The notes under the pieces were generated by a model that was not told the DNA's origin, did no database searches, and saw only the letters and a list, made by a program, of their open reading frames with translations. 6,896 nucleotides of DNA from Pseudomonadota bacterium (GTDB taxonomy: Bacteria > Myxococcota > Bradymonadia > UBA4248): positions 1 through 6,896 of the forward strand of contig JAGACY010000248.1 of NCBI GenBank assembly GCA_017613855.1, read 5' to 3'. Numbering within the stretch: the stretch's first letter is position 1; each line of letters opens with the position of its first letter. Of this stretch, positions 1 to 5,481 are shown piece after piece. The position numbers and the translations under genes were made by a program.

Positions 1-6
1 AAGGGC

Positions 7-66
7 GGCGTATGGCGCAGCCATAGCCAGCCTGGCGGTGCGTATTTGGGCGCGAGCCCAAATAGC
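7..66 (-). repeat. Pair of REP-like imperfect palindromes downstream of alr
   Basis: Two adjacent hairpins lie between the window edge and the alr stop codon. Read on the minus strand, the first (66-40) has outer GC/GC, a 9-bp arm TATTTGGGC/GCCCAAATA, a 4-nt loop (TCGC) and one unpaired C at the base of the 3' arm. The second (28-7) has outer GGC/GCC, arm TATGGC/GCCATA, loop TGC and the same unpaired C. Both arms are perfectly complementary. The layout matches three hairpins at 5538-5628 on the other strand, so this looks like a dispersed REP-like family placed at gene 3' ends. There is no T-tract, so an intrinsic terminator is not supported. A further copy could lie outside the left edge. 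Confidence 0.7.
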
Positions 67-82
67 AGCGCCAATGTCGACA

Positions 83-1237
83 CTATACTGCTATTCGCGG
101 TACCGTCGATTGAATCTGAGTTGTGAGCTCATAATTGATGGTGCCGGACCAGCTGGCGAGTTGTTCTGCGGTGATGACTTCGTCACCCTGGCGGCCGAGG
201 AGGACGACTTCGTCGCCCATTTTGACATCGGGAATGTCGGTGACGTCAGCCATACACATGTTCATGCAGATGCGGCCGCGGATTGGGGCGCGTTTGCCGT
301 GAATGAGGACGTAGGCGAGGTTTGAGAGGGCGCGGTCGTAGCCATCGTAGTAGCCGACGGGGATGACGACGATGCGCGTGGGGTGCGTCGTTTGGTAAGT
401 GCAGCCGTAGCCGATGACCGAGCCGATGTCGATGAGTTTTTCCTGTGCGACGATGGATTTCCAGGTCAGGGCGGGGCGCAGATCGACGTCTTTGCCGAGG
501 AGTTTGGCGCTGACATAGCATTCGGTCGAAGGCCACATGCCATAGCAGGTAATGCCGGCGCGGACGAGTTCGCAGTGGGTGTTGGGCCAGAGGATTCCGG
601 CGGCAGAATTGGCGATGGTGCGCACGGTCGGTTTGAAGCCGTTCGCCGTCAAGATATCATTATATTCATTGAAAATTCTGAATTGTTCGTAGGCGAAGCT
701 GTGATCCGTCGTGTCTTCGATGTTTGCGAAGTGGGTGCAGGTGCCTTCGAAGATGAGATAAGGATATTTTTGAATATATTTGACGAGTTCGAGGGCTTCG
801 GTGATTTTGAGGCCTTGGCGCTGTGTGCCGGTTTCGAGTTTGATGATGAGGCGGATGGGCTTGGAGGCTTCGGAACTGGCGGCACCGAGGGCATCGACCT
901 GCGCCTTGTCGTAAGTCATGACGCGGAGATCGAGCTGTACTGCGGCTGCTGCATGCGCGGGGGGAACATGGCCCATGACAAAGAGCTTGCCTTCATAGCC
1001 ATCGTCGCGCAAATCCTGGGCTTCGTGCAATGAATCGACGCAGAGCCATGTTGCGCCGCCTTTGACAAATGCGCGCCAGGCGATTTTGACGCCGTGGCCG
1101 TAGGCATTCGATTTGACGACGGCCGCGATTTCCGCGCCCGGGGCAATGCCTTTTTTGAGCGTCTGCATGTTGTGGGTGAGTGCTGCAGTGTCGATGAGGC
1201 AGCAGCTGCGATGTAGACCGACTTCTTGTGGTAGCAT
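83..1237 (-). CDS. alr: Alanine racemase (PLP-dependent)
   Basis: Interconverts L- and D-alanine in the cytoplasm, supplying D-Ala for peptidoglycan cross-linking. The 384 residues fit the usual family length. The N-terminal barrel begins with the PLP-lysine motif AVVKSNAYGHG (K42). K133 and R140 (KLETGTQRQG) match the carbamylated lysine and the substrate arginine of characterised Alr enzymes. H169 (THFAN), S211 (ANS) and R226 (LVRAGITCYG) are the expected cofactor contacts. The second catalytic base is Y277 in IGYGCTY, followed by the VIPVGYYDGYDR motif and GRICMN. The CMD motif of many homologues reads CMN here (N326), a tolerated variant as far as I know. The C-terminus TINYELTTQIQSTVPRI is typical, so the gene is intact. 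The ATG has an AAGGAAG site 5 nt upstream (complement of 1243-1249). GC is high: 38 of 60 bases in 541-600, against 18 of 60 in 1381-1440 inside the next gene. Long antisense frames over this gene are composition shadows. Confidence 0.96.
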   Translation of the reverse strand: MLPQEVGLHRSCCLIDTAALTHNMQTLKKGIAPGAEIAAVVKSNAYGHGVKIAWRAFVKGGATWLCVDSLHEAQDLRDDGYEGKLFVMGHVPPAHAAAAVQLDLRVMTYDKAQVDALGAASSEASKPIRLIIKLETGTQRQGLKITEALELVKYIQKYPYLIFEGTCTHFANIEDTTDHSFAYEQFRIFNEYNDILTANGFKPTVRTIANSAAGILWPNTHCELVRAGITCYGMWPSTECYVSAKLLGKDVDLRPALTWKSIVAQEKLIDIGSVIGYGCTYQTTHPTRIVVIPVGYYDGYDRALSNLAYVLIHGKRAPIRGRICMNMCMADVTDIPDVKMGDEVVLLGRQGDEVITAEQLASWSGTINYELTTQIQSTVPRIAV

Positions 1238-1263
1238 GTGTACTTCCTTGTATGTGGGGGATG

Positions 1264-1294
1264 AGCTTATAGCTTATAGCTTATAGCTCATAGC
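1264..1294. repeat. Heptanucleotide tandem array H1 (AGCTTAT)
   Basis: Four in-phase heptamers (three AGCTTAT, one AGCTCAT) plus a partial AGC. The array is the inverted partner of 1732-1762: over 31 nt the two are complementary at 29 positions, with mismatches only at the third-to-fourth unit level. It lies between the four-helix-bundle gene stop (1308) and the alr ribosome binding site, so it sits in the alr leader. Confidence 0.93.
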
Positions 1295-1307
1295 GGTGTG
1301 TGAAAGC

Positions 1308-1682
1308 CTAGAGAATACCAGGGTCTTTCGAAAGGGTTTGAATAAATGAATACAGCATTCGGCTGATTTCTTCTATTTGCTCTGTGATTACTGCGACATC
1401 ACTATTTTCAAGCAGATTTAATTTAACACATAAAAGAAGTTGTGTATCCAATTCTGCAGTCGATCCGCGAGCAATCATTAAAAAATGTTTAAAATCTTTT
1501 GGAGATGAAGAACGTGCATGACCTTCAGCAATATTCGATGGAATTGAAACAGCTGCTCGTCTCATTTGGGATATTAATCCATACCGTTCATCATCAGGTA
1601 ATTTCTTTGTGATTTGATAGATGACCACTGTAAGCTTCATAGCTTTTTGCCAAACCAAAAGCTTATTATAATGTGTGGGCAT
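1308..1682 (-). CDS. Four-helix bundle protein, 23S rRNA intervening-sequence (S23) family
   Basis: A 124-residue protein of full family length. Recognisable stretches are LLVWQKAMKLTVVIYQITKK near the N-terminus, LPDDERYGLISQMRRAAVSI and PSNIAEGHARSSSPKDFKHF in the middle, then FLMIARGSTAELDTQLLL. This is the signature of the family first seen as ORFs inside 23S rRNA intervening sequences and related to the Avd accessory protein of diversity-generating retroelements. Members form small helical bundles, and Avd forms a pentamer that binds nucleic acid; the job of free-standing copies is unknown. No reverse transcriptase or variable repeat is visible here, so a retroelement role is not supported. 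ATG at 1682 has GGAG 7 nt upstream (complement of 1690-1693). The gene is flanked by inverted heptamer arrays and is AT-rich (18 of 60 G or C in 1381-1440). Confidence 0.9.
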   Translation of the reverse strand: MPTHYNKLLVWQKAMKLTVVIYQITKKLPDDERYGLISQMRRAAVSIPSNIAEGHARSSSPKDFKHFLMIARGSTAELDTQLLLCVKLNLLENSDVAVITEQIEEISRMLYSFIQTLSKDPGIL

Positions 1683-1730
1683 CTTTTATCTCCATTGGAT
1701 TCTATGTGTGCACTGCGTGTATGCAACTGC

Positions 1731-1793
1731 AGCTATAAGCTACAAGCTATAAGCTATAAGCTATAAACACCAAGCTCAAAGCTCAAAGCTATC
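1731..1793. repeat. Heptanucleotide tandem array H2 (AGCTATA / AGCTCAA)
   Basis: Nine consecutive 7-nt units in one phase: AGCTATA, AGCTACA, three AGCTATA, AACACCA, two AGCTCAA and AGCTATC. The last unit contains the stop codon (complement of 1789-1791) of the isochorismatase-fold gene, so the array runs into the coding end. The first part is the inverted partner of array 1264-1294. The array changes unit type midway (TATA to TCAA) without losing phase, which suggests growth by copying of units followed by drift. Confidence 0.92.
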
Positions 1794-2349
1794 TCATCAG
1801 CTTGGCATACTTTCGGAACATATCCGTTCCGGCTTCTTCGATGGCCTGATAGACGAGCGTCTCGGTATTGGTGGTAATGACGCCGAGATTGGACATTTGG
1901 AGAATGGCATTCTTCCAGTTGGCTTTTTTGCGGGAGGCAATGCCGTCGACGGGCACAAAGATCGAGATTTCCTCTTCTTCATCTTCGTCGATGAGATCGA
2001 GCACGGTCATGAGCACGCAGATATGCGCCTCGATGCCGACGACAATCAGTGTCTGCGGGATATGCGGACACACGCGTTCGCAAAAGTCCGTTTCCCCAAG
2101 GCATGAGAACGTCATTTTTTCGACGCGGATGGCATCCTTGAGTTTTTCGGCCAATTGCGGAACTGTGCCGCCCAGTTTGGCTGGATTTTGTTCGGTGTAG
2201 AAAATCGACGAATTGGTGTCTTTGGCTACTTCAATGAGCAGCTCGACATTTTTAATGAGCTGTTCACGCACCTCTTCATCGATGGTCGAAAGGAGTTTGT
2301 CCTGCATATCAATGATGAGGAGCGCGCAATCGGAGTAAACAGGGATCAT
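1789..2349 (-). CDS. Isochorismatase-fold cysteine hydrolase, ISOC1/ISOC2-like
   Basis: A 186-residue single-domain hydrolase of the isochorismatase superfamily, probably cytoplasmic. The catalytic triad is visible: D14 in LLIIDMQ, K78 in VEKMTFSC, and nucleophile C111 in VVGIEAHICV. The stretch YTEQNPAKLGGTVPQL (51-66) and the IEAHICVLMTVLDL segment resemble the ISOC-type group. The zinc-binding histidine pattern of nicotinamidases is not seen, so nicotinamidase is unlikely; the substrate is unknown. A run of acidic residues (121-127, DEDEEEE) replaces the usual short turn after the nucleophile helix and is unusual. ATG at 2349 is preceded by AAGGAA (complement of 2359-2364), 9 nt away. Array H2 overlaps the stop codon, and array H3 lies about 50 bp before the start. 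The gap to the flavoprotein gene is 192 bp, so co-transcription is possible but not evident. Confidence 0.88.
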   Translation of the reverse strand: MIPVYSDCALLIIDMQDKLLSTIDEEVREQLIKNVELLIEVAKDTNSSIFYTEQNPAKLGGTVPQLAEKLKDAIRVEKMTFSCLGETDFCERVCPHIPQTLIVVGIEAHICVLMTVLDLIDEDEEEEISIFVPVDGIASRKKANWKNAILQMSNLGVITTNTETLVYQAIEEAGTDMFRKYAKLMR

Positions 2350-2401
2350 GTACGGTATTTCCTTTATAGGAGGATGGTAATTTTAAACATTGGGAAGTGA
2401 T

Positions 2402-2436
2402 CAATGTGCAATTCGCAATTCGCAATTCGCAATTAT
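2402..2436. repeat. Heptanucleotide tandem array H3 (CAATTCG)
   Basis: Five in-phase units: CAATGTG, three CAATTCG and CAATTAT. The first unit is identical to one in array 4187-4214, and CAATTCG is the complement of CGAATTG found in array 4272-4299, so these arrays belong to one sequence family. It sits about 50 bp upstream of the isochorismatase-fold gene, whose promoter must lie within or beside it. Confidence 0.92.
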
Positions 2437-2511
2437 TGAGATATTTCCAATGGTATTTCTAAAGAATCAGGTTCCTTTAGCTTCAGAGAAAAACCTTAGG
2501 CATTATCATTC

Positions 2512-2546
2512 AATTACGCATTACGCATTACGCATTACGCATTAAC
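2512..2546. repeat. Heptanucleotide tandem array H4 (CATTACG), overlapping a stop codon
   Basis: In-phase units AATTACG, three CATTACG and CATTAAC. The last unit supplies the TAA stop codon (complement of 2542-2544) of the flavoprotein gene. Compared with H3 the unit differs at two of seven positions and runs in the same direction. The 75 bp between H3 and H4 have no ORF and no clear structure. Confidence 0.92.
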
Positions 2547-3108
2547 TTATCAGCCACTTTGCGGTTTCGTCGATTTTGCTCATGCAGCTGTCGGATTTGG
2601 TGCAGCTGCCGGGTTCATTGACATTGCCCAGCATAAAGACGCGCGTGGATTCGACGCCGAGAACGCCAAAGCTTTGAGCGGTTTCGCCGAGATATTTGGA
2701 ATAGACATCGACCGGCCCGCCACCGCAGAAACCGATAACTGCGAGTTTTTTACCGCGTTTGGTGGCCATCGACATGTAATTCTTTGCAGGGTTATAGAAG
2801 GCATATCCGCGATCGATAAAGGTTTTGGCTGGCCCGGGAACCTGGCCGAAATAAATGGGGGTCATCAGAGCGAAGGCATCGCATGCATCCAGCTCGGGGA
2901 TGAGAGCGGCATAGTCATCTCTCTGAACGCATGCTGCTTTGTCCTGCTTTTTGCAGAAATCGCAGCCGAGACAAGGTTTGACATTGACTTCGCGCAGTTT
3001 GATGATTTTGACTTCATTGCCTTGCAAAGCAGCAGCCATGCGCTCTGCAGCGACATCCGAGTTGCCGTTTTTTCGCGGACTTGCATCGATGATGATGATT
3101 TTTTTCAT
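2542..3108 (-). CDS. Flavodoxin-fold NAD(P)H-dependent oxidoreductase, iron-sulfur flavoprotein-like
   Basis: A 188-residue FMN-binding redox protein. The N-terminus MKKIIIIDASPRKNGNS is a beta strand followed by the FMN-phosphate loop (S10-S17). TPIYFGQVPGPAKTFIDR (83-100) is the second flavin-contact loop of this family, and GFCGGGP (126-132) the third. Cysteines C46, C49, C52 and C60 follow the compact C-x2-C-x2-C-x7-C layout of iron-sulfur flavoproteins (Isf), where four such cysteines hold a [4Fe-4S] cluster; length also matches Isf. Family members shuttle electrons or reduce small oxidants such as O2 or peroxide in anaerobes. Cluster binding is inferred from spacing only: many relatives keep similar cysteines and are annotated simply as FMN reductases. 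ATG at 3108 has GGAG 8 nt upstream (complement of 3117-3120). A candidate promoter and a dyad lie in the leader. The neighbouring radical SAM gene is divergent. Confidence 0.88.
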   Translation of the reverse strand: MKKIIIIDASPRKNGNSDVAAERMAAALQGNEVKIIKLREVNVKPCLGCDFCKKQDKAACVQRDDYAALIPELDACDAFALMTPIYFGQVPGPAKTFIDRGYAFYNPAKNYMSMATKRGKKLAVIGFCGGGPVDVYSKYLGETAQSFGVLGVESTRVFMLGNVNEPGSCTKSDSCMSKIDETAKWLIS

Positions 3109-3126
3109 GTTTCCTTCTCCTGAAAA

Positions 3127-3138
3127 GGCAAAATTGCC
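3127..3138. promoter_or_regulatory. Dyad GGCAA-AA-TTGCC in the flavoprotein leader
   Basis: A perfect 5-bp inverted repeat with a 2-nt centre, between the proposed -10 box and the ribosome binding site of the flavoprotein gene. The loop is too short for a good RNA hairpin, so a dimeric repressor site is the better reading. This is inference from position and symmetry alone. Confidence 0.3.
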
Positions 3139-3147
3139 CGGAACTTT

Positions 3148-3175
3148 ATTTTATGAAAAAAAATTGTCGTAGCAA
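3148..3175 (-). promoter_or_regulatory. Candidate sigma-70 promoter of the flavoprotein gene
   Basis: Read on the minus strand, TTGCTA (3175-3170) is followed after 16 bp by TAAAAT (3153-3148). These match the -35 and -10 consensus at four and five of six positions. A start near 3141 would give a leader of about 33 nt that contains the dyad 3127-3138 and the GGAG site. The region is AT-rich, so a chance match is possible. Confidence 0.45.
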
Positions 3176-3244
3176 AGAGAAAATTTGTGTAGAGATATCA
3201 TTTAGCCATAGCAGCATGGCTGGTTTCATTTTGTGGAGTTTTGT

Positions 3245-4186
3245 ATGCGTTCAGAAATAGAGTATCCGCGTTTGGTTGCAATTGAAACGACAAATCGATG
3301 CAATGCGCGTTGTAAATTTTGTCCGAATAACTCTTTGGCAAGAAATCGCCGGGTCATGTCAGATGATCTTTTTAAGAAAATTATTGAGGACTGCAAAGAA
3401 TTTCCTTTGCCCGCAATAGAACCATTTTTGCAGGGTGAACCATTTGTCGATGCGAAGATTTTGGATCGTCTTGCATATATTAATGAACATCTGCCAAATA
3501 CCGCTTTGCGACTGTATTCAAATGGAGCCGCTTTAACCAAAGAGAAAAGCGATGCCCTTCGTGAGCTGAATGTCGATAAAATATATATATCATTGAATTC
3601 AATTAATAAAGAAAAGTATGAAGATGTGGTCGGACTGCCTTTTGAACGGACAATAGAGAATGTCCGTGCATTGTGTGCGCCAAGTCCCAAAGGACCTGCG
3701 GCGCGTGTCATTACACTTCGCATTACACTCGTGGATAATACGACTCGCGAAGAAGTGGAGCAGTTTAAGGATTTCTGCAAAGAACTCGGTGTGCGTCACA
3801 TGATATCCGGCTTGTTTAATTATAAAGGAGATATTCCATCCAATCTGCCGGTGCCTGATTTCCCCTGCGAGCATATTACACGTTTGGATATATTATCGAG
3901 TGGCCAGACGACATTGTGCTGCATGGATCAGGAAGGCGAATACGGCTGGGGAGATGTTATTAATCACTCTGTTCTCGAAATCTATAATTCCCCGATTGCG
4001 CGCAAAGTACGCGAAATGCACAGGTGCGGCCGACGCAATGAGTATTGCCCATGCAATCAGTGCAATTTGTTCTGGCCGTCATTTGACCATATTGATAATC
4101 CTGTGATGAAACTTCGGCACATGCTTTCGTATGTTAAATATATTACAAAGTATCAGCCGATGCGATTACATGATGAATGCAAATAA
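3245..4186 (+). CDS. Radical SAM protein with SPASM-like C-terminal cysteines
   Basis: 313 residues from ATG 3245. I prefer this start over GTG 3233 because that GTG lies at the GGAG ribosome binding site (3235-3238), which is 6 nt before the ATG. The radical SAM cluster motif is TTNRCNARCKFCPN (C19, C23, C26), a CxxxCxxC site that splits S-adenosylmethionine. GEP (64-66) and LYSNGAALT (90-98) are the usual SAM-contact strands, and YISLNS (114-119) is a later barrel strand. C-terminal cysteines C208, C225/C226, C261, C268, C270 and C273, with GWGDV between them, resemble a SPASM domain carrying one or two auxiliary clusters. SPASM enzymes modify peptides, proteins or sugars. No small precursor peptide is visible in either flanking gap, while a glycosyltransferase follows 131 bp later, so a carbohydrate or envelope pathway is possible. 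The substrate is unknown. The stop codon is followed at once by heptamer array H5. Confidence 0.88.
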   Translation: MRSEIEYPRLVAIETTNRCNARCKFCPNNSLARNRRVMSDDLFKKIIEDCKEFPLPAIEPFLQGEPFVDAKILDRLAYINEHLPNTALRLYSNGAALTKEKSDALRELNVDKIYISLNSINKEKYEDVVGLPFERTIENVRALCAPSPKGPAARVITLRITLVDNTTREEVEQFKDFCKELGVRHMISGLFNYKGDIPSNLPVPDFPCEHITRLDILSSGQTTLCCMDQEGEYGWGDVINHSVLEIYNSPIARKVREMHRCGRRNEYCPCNQCNLFWPSFDHIDNPVMKLRHMLSYVKYITKYQPMRLHDECK

Positions 4187-4214
4187 CAATGCGCAATGTG
4201 CGATGTGCAATTGG
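4187..4214. repeat. Heptanucleotide array H5 (CAATGYG), starting at the stop codon
   Basis: Four in-phase but diverged units: CAATGCG, CAATGTG, CGATGTG and CAATTGG. The first base is the first base after the TAA stop of the radical SAM gene. The array is inverted relative to 4272-4299 (CAATGCG is the complement of CGCATTG). Divergence between units suggests an older array than H1 to H4. Confidence 0.8.
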
Positions 4215-4271
4215 GGATAACAAGCTCAAGGTTGAGGCTCTAAAACTATTGCGAATCGCGAAGTAAAAACA

Positions 4272-4299
4272 CGCATTGCGAATTTCGAATTGTGCATTG
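4272..4299. repeat. Heptanucleotide array H6 (CGAATTG), inverted partner of H5
   Basis: Four in-phase units: CGCATTG, CGAATTT, CGAATTG and TGCATTG. A degenerate fragment (CGAATCG at 4252-4258) precedes it. On the minus strand the units read CAATTCG/CAATGCG, as in H3 and H5. The array lies just upstream of the glycosyltransferase ribosome binding site. The H5-H6 spacer has no ORF but contains AGCTCAA (4223-4229), the same heptamer as in H2. Confidence 0.75.
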
Positions 4300-4317
4300 A
4301 TTTTAAAGGGAAAAAAC

Positions 4318-5481
4318 ATGGGAATTAAACTCGCTTATTTATTTGATCAGCCGCTTCCATTAAGAGCGGCAGAGTGTGAACAGCTCATCAATACGATCTC
4401 TGCACTGAGCAAGATTGATTATGATATTACGCTGTTTATTCCCGGTGACAGAACAAAACCAGCACCGACATTGCAGGAATTACAATCATTCTACAGGGTG
4501 GATGGAAATTTCAGAGTTGAAGCAATTTATTCTGTTTTTCCTGCGCAGCGATTGATCGAAAAGACGGTTCATCCTCTGATGTGTTCGACGCTATTAAGAA
4601 AAAAACTTCGGGGATTTGATCTCGTTTATACGCGCAATATTCCTTCCATTTTTGCATCATTGGCAGCGGGTGTTCCCTGTCTTTATGATACGTACCGCCC
4701 ATGGCCTGCGCAGTATTATCATGCACTTGTGCCGATGTTTCGTGCATTCTTTAAACATCCAAAGTTTATGGGAATTGCCCTTCATTCGGAATATGCACGC
4801 CAGAGCTATATTGATTTTGGCATGCCCGAGGATAAACTGCTTACCGCACACAATGGATTTAATCCCGATCTTTTTAAGCCGGTTTTAAGTCAGTCGGAAG
4901 CCAAAGCAAAGGCCGGTATTGAGAGTGAACAGCCACTTGCACTCTATGCAGGCCGTATGGATCCCGAAAAAGGTATCGGTTCGCTGATTGATTTGGCCGA
5001 GCAGACCCCCGAATGTAATTTTATATTTATCGGTTCACATGGACATGGGCCTTTGGAAGAACGAATGGATAAGCTCCCGAATGTACAATATACAGGTTGG
5101 GTATCGCCGGATGAATTGACGCAATTTTATTATGCTGCCGATATTTTGATGTTACCTTTGACGACATTGATGTATAAAAAGAATGGAAATACTGTTCTTC
5201 CGATTAAATTATATTCTTATTTCGCCGCAGGCAGAGCTATCTTTGCGGCAAGCGCGCCCGATGTGACGGAATTGCTGAAAGATGGTGAGAATGCGCGTTT
5301 GGTGCCGCAAGGAGACGCAGAGGCTGCCATCGAAAAATTCCATGAGTTGGTACATTCGCAGGAACTGCGTGATCACCTGGCCGAAGGTGCGCGCATCTCT
5401 TCGATGTCTTTAACCTGGGATGCTCGCGCAGAGCTTTTGGATGGATTTATTCGAAGGAGATTGGAAGCTATTTCCAAATAA
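4318..5481 (+). CDS. GT-B fold glycosyltransferase, family 1/4-like
   Basis: 387 residues from ATG 4318, chosen because AAAGGG (4305-4310) lies 7 nt upstream. A longer reading from TTG 4276 would begin inside the heptamer array. The N-terminal half (MGIKLAYLFDQPLP, then VYTRNIPSIFASLAAGVPCLYD) forms the acceptor Rossmann domain. The C-terminal half has the donor-domain landmarks of retaining GT4 enzymes: LALYAGRMDPEKGIGSL (R213, K218), FIFIGSHGHGPL, VQYTGWVSPDELTQFYYAADILMLP, and KLYSYFAAGRAIFAASAPDVTELLKDG. It transfers a sugar from a nucleotide donor, probably during glycan or envelope synthesis. The glutamate expected in KL-F-E-Y-type motifs, which binds the donor ribose, is serine here (S300), and the partner position eight residues earlier is T292, so the E-x7-E motif is missing. 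There is no transmembrane segment or signal peptide, so a cytoplasmic or peripheral protein is likely. The donor and acceptor cannot be told. Confidence 0.88.
   Translation: MGIKLAYLFDQPLPLRAAECEQLINTISALSKIDYDITLFIPGDRTKPAPTLQELQSFYRVDGNFRVEAIYSVFPAQRLIEKTVHPLMCSTLLRKKLRGFDLVYTRNIPSIFASLAAGVPCLYDTYRPWPAQYYHALVPMFRAFFKHPKFMGIALHSEYARQSYIDFGMPEDKLLTAHNGFNPDLFKPVLSQSEAKAKAGIESEQPLALYAGRMDPEKGIGSLIDLAEQTPECNFIFIGSHGHGPLEERMDKLPNVQYTGWVSPDELTQFYYAADILMLPLTTLMYKKNGNTVLPIKLYSYFAAGRAIFAASAPDVTELLKDGENARLVPQGDAEAAIEKFHELVHSQELRDHLAEGARISSMSLTWDARAELLDGFIRRRLEAISK

Larger units (their letters stand above)
1264..1765 (-). mobile_element. IVS-like element: four-helix-bundle ORF between inverted heptamer arrays
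   Basis: About 500 bp bounded by inverted heptamer arrays (1264-1294 and 1732-1762, 29 of 31 nt complementary) with a single ORF of the S23/IVS protein family inside. Intervening sequences in bacterial 23S rRNA, for example in Leptospira, have this plan: terminal complementary stems with a protein of this family in the loop. Here the unit is between protein genes rather than in rRNA. Its AT-rich ORF contrasts with GC-richer genes on both sides, which suggests transfer. Target-site duplications were not found, and whether it moves as a unit is inference. Confidence 0.45.

Noticed and set aside
383..1033. 216-residue plus-strand ORF opposite alr
   Set aside because: It is fully antisense to a clear alanine racemase with all catalytic residues; its Asp/Gly/Ala/Phe-rich content reflects GC-rich codons of the other strand.
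1308..1682. Avd-type accessory protein of a diversity-generating retroelement
   Set aside because: The fold family is shared, but there is no reverse transcriptase, template repeat or variable repeat within the window.
1264..2546. Heptamer arrays as a CRISPR array
   Set aside because: Units are 7 nt and directly adjacent with no unique spacers, and no cas genes are present.
3196..3221. TATCAT box and 6-bp hairpin (AGCCAT/ATGGCT) before the radical SAM gene
   Set aside because: The -10-like box has no matching -35 at usual spacing, and a 6-bp stem with a 6-nt loop is easily found by chance.
3226..3780. 184-residue minus-strand ORF opposite the radical SAM gene
   Set aside because: Antisense to a gene with an intact CxxxCxxC motif; no family features and no good ribosome binding site were seen.
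4276..4317. Upstream TTG start adding 14 residues to the glycosyltransferase
   Set aside because: The extension is translated heptamer array, and the ATG at 4318 has its own purine-rich site at normal spacing.
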